Assembly: GCF_019351435.1 (NCBI RefSeq)
Contig: NZ_JAHWYN010000010.1
Coordinates: 90,720 to 154,719, forward strand
Direction of reading: 5' to 3'
From: Flavobacterium taihuense
GTDB lineage: Bacteria; Bacteroidota; Bacteroidia; Flavobacteriales; Flavobacteriaceae
DNA length: 64,000 nucleotides
In this document: positions 60,989 to 64,000 of the stretch, one piece after another
Position numbering within the stretch: the stretch's first letter is position 1
How the letters are laid out: every line of letters starts with the position of its first letter
Notes under the pieces: generated by a model
What the model was told of the DNA's origin: nothing
Seen by the model: the letters and a program-made list of their open reading frames with translations, nothing else
The model's database searches: none
Position numbers and translations under genes: made by a program

Positions 60989-62059
60989 ATGAATGATTCA
61001 GTAATGTATTCCGGAAGTACATCCCAAAAAATAAAAATGTACACCATCTATTGGTTGGGATACATCTTGTTGTTCAGTTTGATTCAAGGTTTGCCGGAAG
61101 CCGATTTTTGGCGAGCATTATCCAATGAATGTTATAGCGTACTTCCTAAAATATTGTTTGTTTTACTGATTGTCGAAGTAGCCATGCCGCTTTTATTCTT
61201 CAAGAAAAAGAGAGCGCTTTTTATTTTAACTTATCTTTTTTCAATCCTATTCTTTGCTTTCATCCAGCGGTTAATTGACAACTACATTATTATAGCTTTT
61301 AATTTAACCGAATGGAAAATCGAACCATTATTTTCAGCTCCAGTATATTTATATAATGTGATTAAGCTACAGTTTGTTATCACTATCCCTTTGGCAATAA
61401 AACTAGTTTATTACCTCGCTGAAGAGAAAAATAGGGTCCAAACAATCCTTTCCGAGAAGTTAGAAGCTGAATTATTTTCATTGCGAAATCAGTTTCATCC
61501 TCATTTTTTATTTAATGTCCTCAATAGTCTGTACTCTAAAATCTTGAGTAAATCAGATGATTCTGCTGACATTGTACTTCAAATTTCAGATTTCCTTAGG
61601 TATTCCGTTTATGATGTGAATTCCAAATACATTCCTTTGGAAAAAGAAATTGAATACCTAAAAAATTACATTTCGTTACAACAATTGCGATTTGACAACC
61701 GACTCGAACTGAGTTTTAGTACCAATGGAATTTGTAAAAATCAATTTATTGAGCCTTTTTTAATCCTTCCGTTTATTGAAAACAGTTTCAAATATTGTTT
61801 AAACGATGCCAATTCCCAAGCGTGGATTACCATTTCTATTACAGCTTCAGAAGAATGGCTGACTATTAAAATTGAGAATAGCTTACCGGCAGACTTTTCG
61901 AAAAACAGAAATATCGAAAATTCATACAGCGGAGTCGGAATCACTAATGTGAAAAGAAGATTGGAATTGCTTTATCCAAATCAGCATAGTTTGATCATCA
62001 AAAATGAAGAAGATTCGTTTTTTGTTTCTTTAAAAATAAAAATAAATGACACCCACTAG
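60989..62059 (+). CDS. LytS-type sensor histidine kinase
   Basis: A 356-residue membrane sensor kinase with four transmembrane helices (e.g. IYWLGYILLFSLIQGL, ILFVLLIVEVAMPLLFF, LFILTYLFSILFFAFI) and a His_kinase (PF06580) core. The phospho-His is in LRNQFHPHFLFNVLNSLYS, and PFLILPFIENSFKYCL plus SGVGITNVKRRLELLYPNQ form the ATP-binding part. The response regulator gene overlaps its end by 14 bp. Signal unknown. It is divergent from the GH13 gene and may control it. Confidence 0.92.
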   Translation: MNDSVMYSGSTSQKIKMYTIYWLGYILLFSLIQGLPEADFWRALSNECYSVLPKILFVLLIVEVAMPLLFFKKKRALFILTYLFSILFFAFIQRLIDNYIIIAFNLTEWKIEPLFSAPVYLYNVIKLQFVITIPLAIKLVYYLAEEKNRVQTILSEKLEAELFSLRNQFHPHFLFNVLNSLYSKILSKSDDSADIVLQISDFLRYSVYDVNSKYIPLEKEIEYLKNYISLQQLRFDNRLELSFSTNGICKNQFIEPFLILPFIENSFKYCLNDANSQAWITISITASEEWLTIKIENSLPADFSKNRNIENSYSGVGITNVKRRLELLYPNQHSLIIKNEEDSFFVSLKIKINDTH

Positions 62060-62780
62060 AATCAATTGTATCATTATTGAAGATGAACTTCCAGCATCCA
62101 TATTGCTTGAAATGCATATAGGCAAATTTGATTTCTTGGAATTGAAAGGGAAATTCATGAGTACAAACAATGCTTTGAATTTTTTGAAGACCCAAAAAAT
62201 AGATTTGATCTTTCTGGACATTAATTTACCCGGAAAATCGGGTATAGAATTTGCAAAATCGTTACCAAAAGATATTGGAATCATTTTCACAACTGCCAAC
62301 CCACAATATGCAGTGGAGGGATTTGAACTGGAAGCAGTAGATTATTTATTGAAACCCATTTCATTCGATCGTTTCTCGAAAGCCATACACAAATATTGCA
62401 AAATTCAGAAAACAAATCAGGAATTTGAACAACTTTCTAAAGCAGAAACGGAACGTCCTTTTGTGTTTGTAAAATGCGAAAGAAAAACACTCAAATTGTA
62501 TCTTGACGAAATTGATTATTTTGAATCGCAAGGTAATTACCTCCTCATCCATACCGAAAGTGATTGTTTCAAAACACATCAATCCATTACGGAAATGATC
62601 GAGAAATTACCTGAAGGTTTTTTTTGCAGAATCCATCGTTCTTTTCTCATTACACTGAAAAAAGTTTCTCAATTCAACAGCCGTTCAGTTACTATTAAAA
62701 ATAAGGTTTTACCCATTGGACGTTTATACGCTTCAAAAACAAATGATTTATTGCAATCCATTGTAAAAATTAATTCCTGA
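62046..62780 (+). CDS. LytTR-type response regulator
   Basis: A 244-residue response regulator. The receiver domain has the acidic pair in IIEDE, the phospho-Asp in LIFLDINLPGKSG, and the conserved Lys in DYLLKPISFDRF. A LytTR DNA-binding domain follows (FVKCERKTLKLYLDEIDYFE, IHRSFLITLKKV). The overlap with the kinase gene suggests translational coupling. It would bind direct repeats in target promoters; candidates include the divergent GH13 gene. Confidence 0.93.
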   Translation: MTPTRINCIIIEDELPASILLEMHIGKFDFLELKGKFMSTNNALNFLKTQKIDLIFLDINLPGKSGIEFAKSLPKDIGIIFTTANPQYAVEGFELEAVDYLLKPISFDRFSKAIHKYCKIQKTNQEFEQLSKAETERPFVFVKCERKTLKLYLDEIDYFESQGNYLLIHTESDCFKTHQSITEMIEKLPEGFFCRIHRSFLITLKKVSQFNSRSVTIKNKVLPIGRLYASKTNDLLQSIVKINS

Positions 62781-62785
62781 TTTTT

Positions 62786-62816
62786 GAGGTTTAAAAAGCA
62801 TCAAAAACCTCTTTTT
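62786..62816 (+). terminator. Probable terminator of the two-component operon
   Basis: GAGGTTT (62786-62792) and AAACCTC (62805-62811) pair, followed by five T. Confidence 0.6.
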
Positions 62817-62876
62817 AAATCAAAAAATATTTTAATGATCCATAAACTGTAGGTTTGAAAAAATCAAATTTCAATT

Positions 62877-62920
62877 TTCATAACCCCGAGATCAAGGATC
62901 CAACCTCTATCTTTATTACA
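62877..62920 (+). pseudogene. Decayed 3' half of a tRNA gene (CAT-anticodon type)
   Basis: 44 nt aligned without gaps to 52770-52813, i.e. the anticodon loop through the 3' end of the tRNA plus two bases. 32 of 44 positions match, and 11 of the 12 differences are transitions (C/T or A/G), which fits decay of a true copy rather than chance. There is no D arm or 5' half, so it is not a functional tRNA. It is in the same orientation as the tRNA. Confidence 0.6.
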
Positions 62921-63127
62921 AGAACAAACGATTTAAAAAACAAATAATTTAAAAAATCAAACAAAATAGTTTCAAAATTATTTGCAAATAGCCTATATAT
63001 AACTCTCCGTTTCCCTATTATACGGGCACGGATAACATCCGATTATAGTGAACCAACTACGAAAATCCCAGTTACCAAACCTGCTTTAAAATATTTAAAA
63101 TCAATAACTTAGCATGTTTTAAACTTT

Positions 63128-63751
63128 ATGATTATGAGATTTATTATTTTTATCCTACTCTTAACAGCACAGTCATGTGCCACAAAAAAGTATACTACGA
63201 AACAATTGCTGCCAGAAGGATTAAAATGGGCGACCGAAGAAACATACGTAGTAGCAAATAATCAGAAAAAACTTTTGCATAAAAAGCAGATGGTCTTTAC
63301 TGGAAATGGCCGTATCAAATACTCCAAAACTGTTGATGCTACGGGTAATCTATTGCAAGAAACTGAAAAGAGATTATGGTTTGTAGTGGAATCATATCCA
63401 GATAGAGAACCTTACTATTGCAAAACACGTTGGAAACCAAAACAAAGAGAACGTATCAGCTGCTATTCTAAAAAGCAATACAAACAAAATGAAGCCATTT
63501 ATCATTATAATACAAATGGAACTATTAATAAAATAGTAGATAATTTTAGAACTTTCAATACACAGTATTTTTATTATACCAACAAAGAACTCTCTAAAAT
63601 TGTTGTCAGGGACAAAAATGATAAACTTATTGATGAAGTTTTAATACACTGTGAAACTAAAGATGAAAAAGGTGCTTGTTTAAAAGAGATCAGAATTTCG
63701 ATTACAACAAACAATAAAGAAGAGATACTCTTCTCTCCTCATTATAATTAA
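63128..63751 (+). CDS. Hypothetical lipoprotein
   Basis: A 207-residue predicted lipoprotein. MIMRFIIFILLLTAQSC ends in the lipobox Cys17. The rest is beta-rich and basic, with segments such as KMVFTGNGRIKYSKTV-like QMVFTGNGRIKYSKTVDATG and IYHYNTNGTINKIVDNFRTF that resemble degenerate YD/MORN-type strand repeats. It is the last gene before the IS element. I do not recognise a family; it may be an accessory gene. Confidence 0.72.
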   Translation: MIMRFIIFILLLTAQSCATKKYTTKQLLPEGLKWATEETYVVANNQKKLLHKKQMVFTGNGRIKYSKTVDATGNLLQETEKRLWFVVESYPDREPYYCKTRWKPKQRERISCYSKKQYKQNEAIYHYNTNGTINKIVDNFRTFNTQYFYYTNKELSKIVVRDKNDKLIDEVLIHCETKDEKGACLKEIRISITTNNKEEILFSPHYN

Positions 63752-63874
63752 TATAAAGTGTTTTTTGACAGATGAGAAGGGATTGTCATTTTTACGGAAA
63801 TAATGGGTATTACAACAGCAGGGGAAAAGACAGTACAAGAAATGAACATTGGGATGTCGCAGCAGTCTCTAGAT

Positions 63875-64000
63875 GACACTGTCCCATAAAGTGTGTAAGT
63901 TGAAAAGTCAAGGCTTCGGTTTTATAATCGGAGCCTTTTATCAAATATAAGGGTAAATTGGTTTAAAACAATTCCCCAATTTTGAATAGGCATCGTCCAT
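63875..64000 (-). mobile_element. Partial IS256-family insertion sequence, one end
   Basis: The window ends inside this element. Its terminal sequence starts near 63875 (GACACTGTCCCATAAAGTG), of the type seen at the ends of IS256-like elements in Bacteroidetes, then a hairpin at 63910-63940. The C-terminal codons of a transposase lie at 63923-64000 on the minus strand. The exact outer edge and the direct repeat cannot be fixed without the other end. Confidence 0.65.
63923..64000 (-). CDS. Transposase, C-terminal 25 residues, partial
   Basis: Minus-strand codons from 64000 read MDDAYSKLGNCFKQFTLIFD and KRLRL before the TAA at 63923-63925. The LxQFxIxFxxRL ending resembles the C-terminus of IS256-family (mutator-type) transposases. 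The ATG at the window edge is not the true start; the gene continues to the right. Family assignment rests on this short tail and the terminal repeat. Confidence 0.55.

Larger units (their letters stand above)
62781..63127. other. Gap with a tRNA remnant and an unexplained dyad
   Basis: Between the response regulator and the lipoprotein. It contains the terminator at 62786-62816, a 44-nt decayed tRNA fragment at 62877-62920 and a hairpin CGGAT-AAC-ATCCG at 63029-63041. No ORF of note. Confidence 0.55.

Noticed and set aside
62877..62920. A second functional tRNA gene
   Set aside because: Only the 3' half is recognisable. The 5' half, D arm and acceptor 5' strand are missing and the T stem is broken.
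63766..63874. Short open frame of about 34 codons before the IS end
   Set aside because: Too short, no start signal or homologue recognised. It might be a remnant but cannot be supported.
1..64000. CRISPR arrays, rRNA operon or replication origin
   Set aside because: No regularly spaced repeats, no rRNA sequence, and no dnaA gene or cluster of DnaA boxes was seen; rpmH alone does not mark an origin here.

Overview
The window is chromosomal DNA from a member of the Flavobacteriaceae, most likely a Flavobacterium. The evidence is strongly AT-rich DNA, Bacteroidetes-type promoters (TTG, about 19 bp, then TAnnTTTG) rather than E. coli-type ones, hardly any Shine-Dalgarno sequences, a type IX secretion sorting domain, a TonB receptor with a carboxypeptidase-like N-terminal domain, and families typical of this phylum (DUF4199, DUF4290, DUF5686, DUF5916, GlmU-like protein, type B L31). 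Most of it is core genome.

Layout. 0-7.3 kb: 5' part of pyrD, small lipoproteins, a secreted GH128-type glucanase, a YkgJ-type cysteine-cluster protein, a dienelactone hydrolase/SRPBCC pair, a TIGR02117 protein and a YiaA/B protein. 7.3-11.2 kb: carB (short form without the allosteric domain), rpmH and a divergent TPR gene. 11.3-17.2 kb: a thioredoxin-fold protein without its cysteines, an alpha/beta hydrolase, a small acetyltransferase-like protein and a TolC/HlyD/ABC-2 permease export operon with no ATPase gene. 17.2-26.3 kb: ABC-F ATPase, GlmU-like protein, L31, DUF4199, GT2 glycosyltransferase, phosphosugar mutase and an MsbA-like exporter. 26.3-32.1 kb: DUF2971, then an M23 peptidase/TonB receptor/lipoprotein cluster. 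32.3-37.3 kb: coiled-coil protein, zapA, 6S RNA, rny, a PAS histidine kinase and xerD. 37.3-42.8 kb: three small outer-membrane barrels, aroQ and a large DUF5686 protein. 42.9-52.6 kb: CDF transporter, murA, DUF4290, DUF493, an AAA ATPase, recQ-fmt, HU, YqgE, an aminotransferase and a START-like protein. 52.7-64 kb: a CAT-anticodon tRNA followed by an accessory-looking block (ChaN-like protein, DUF5916 protein, PQQ-type propeller, GH13 amylase, LytS/LytR pair, lipoprotein) that ends in a partial IS256-family element.

Themes. Housekeeping genes sit in short operons closed by strong hairpin terminators, several of them bidirectional. Envelope and polysaccharide functions dominate the rest: glucan hydrolases, barrels, TonB uptake, peptidoglycan synthesis and hydrolysis.

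The most interesting signals are non-coding. (1) Two copies of a structured intergenic element share two conserved sequence blocks while their helices differ in sequence but stay paired. (2) A decayed copy of the tRNA's 3' half lies 10 kb downstream in direct orientation, the geometry of an old tRNA-targeted insertion. (3) A 6S RNA gene lies between zapA and rny. Protein-level points are a MurA with Asp in place of the fosfomycin-target Cys, the short CarB, and the cysteine-less thioredoxin.
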